This document shows positions 53,517-53,534 of a stretch of 53,534 nucleotides of DNA, piece after piece. The notes below the pieces were generated by a model that was given only the letters and a program-made list of their open reading frames with translations, did not search any database and was not told the DNA's origin. Numbering within the stretch: the first letter of the stretch is position 1; every line of letters begins with the position of its first letter. The translations under genes and the position numbers were made by a program. The stretch lies in NCBI GenBank assembly GCA_023511405.1, contig JAIMBO010000007.1:1-53534 (forward strand). The letters are read 5' to 3'. Origin of the DNA: Rubrobacteraceae bacterium (GTDB lineage Bacteria; Actinomycetota; Rubrobacteria; Rubrobacterales; Rubrobacteraceae).

Positions 53517-53534
53517 ATGCTGAGGCGCGCGCCG
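53517..53534 (+). CDS. Possible start of a gene cut by the right edge
   Basis: ATG 53517 opens MLRRAP, returning to GC-rich host-like codons, ten bases after a perfect extended -10. Only six codons are visible, so nothing can be said of its product. Confidence 0.25.

Overview
The window is GC-rich, with one dense co-directional block of cell-envelope and division genes and one complete-looking pyrimidine operon. Gene content (FtsA plus SepF, DivIVA, YggT, MraZ; AfsR/SARP-type regulator; PyrR control; actinobacterial-type -10 boxes of the TAGNNT kind) fits a deep-branching high-GC Gram-positive, most probably Rubrobacter or a close relative. This placement is inference from gene order and composition, not from a search.

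Layout. (a) 1-~565: a fragment of an adenylylsulfate-reductase-alpha-like flavoprotein with clearly lower GC and foreign codon use, abutting the host sequence; probably a chimeric join or recent transfer. (b) 638-6765: dgt, a convergent Yx(FWY)xxD-type lipoprotein and ppc on the minus strand, then divergent dnaG. (c) 6762-6961: a promoter and two tRNAs (Asn-GTT and a CAT anticodon). (d) 7244-26028: the dcw cluster mraZ-rsmH-ftsL-ftsI-murF-mraY-murD-ftsW-murG-murC-ftsQ-ftsA-ftsZ, then pgeF-yggS-sepF-proC-yggT-divIVA-yggU-rluD, nearly all overlapping or within a few bases. Three 10-bp-spaced GTGGG-type MraZ boxes precede mraZ. (e) 26029-41213: an accessory region lying between rluD and pyrR, two genes that are neighbours in Bacillus. 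It holds a DUF4242 gene, a 1.2-kilo-residue SARP/AAA/TPR regulator, a LuxR-type regulator, a flavoprotein and an alpha/beta-hydrolase flanked by a 146-bp direct repeat, and two operons each starting with a DUF1326-DUF2182 pair. (f) 41514-50279: pyrR-pyrB-pyrC-carA-carB-pyrK-pyrD with a recognisable promoter and a PyrR-binding loop just before the ribosome-binding site. (g) 50230-53534: a lower-GC tail with a frameshifted TetR gene, a MauE/DoxX-like remnant, a frameshifted glutamic-peptidase (G1/eqolisin-like) gene, a lipoprotein that shares its N-terminal segment, and a perfect 32-bp palindrome.

The most promising undescribed system is in (e). Each DUF1326-DUF2182 operon is preceded by the same promoter architecture: two 7-bp direct repeats (CGTAACA-AAAG-CGTAACG, 11-bp period) followed 9 bp later by TAGNCT. 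Heptamers with an 11-bp period are how SARP winged-helix proteins (and PhoP-type regulators) read DNA, and a SARP gene lies 4-8 kb away. The DUF1326 proteins carry a C-x-C-x3-C-x-C motif and the DUF2182 membrane proteins carry Met-, His- and Cys-rich signatures, which suggests a membrane-linked metal or thiol system; one operon adds a covalent-flavin oxidase and a sulfite-oxidase-type molybdoenzyme, the other an MFS exporter.

Three genes (mraZ, tetR, G1 peptidase) each need a single-base change in a homopolymer run to be read through, so base-calling errors should be considered before calling them pseudogenes.
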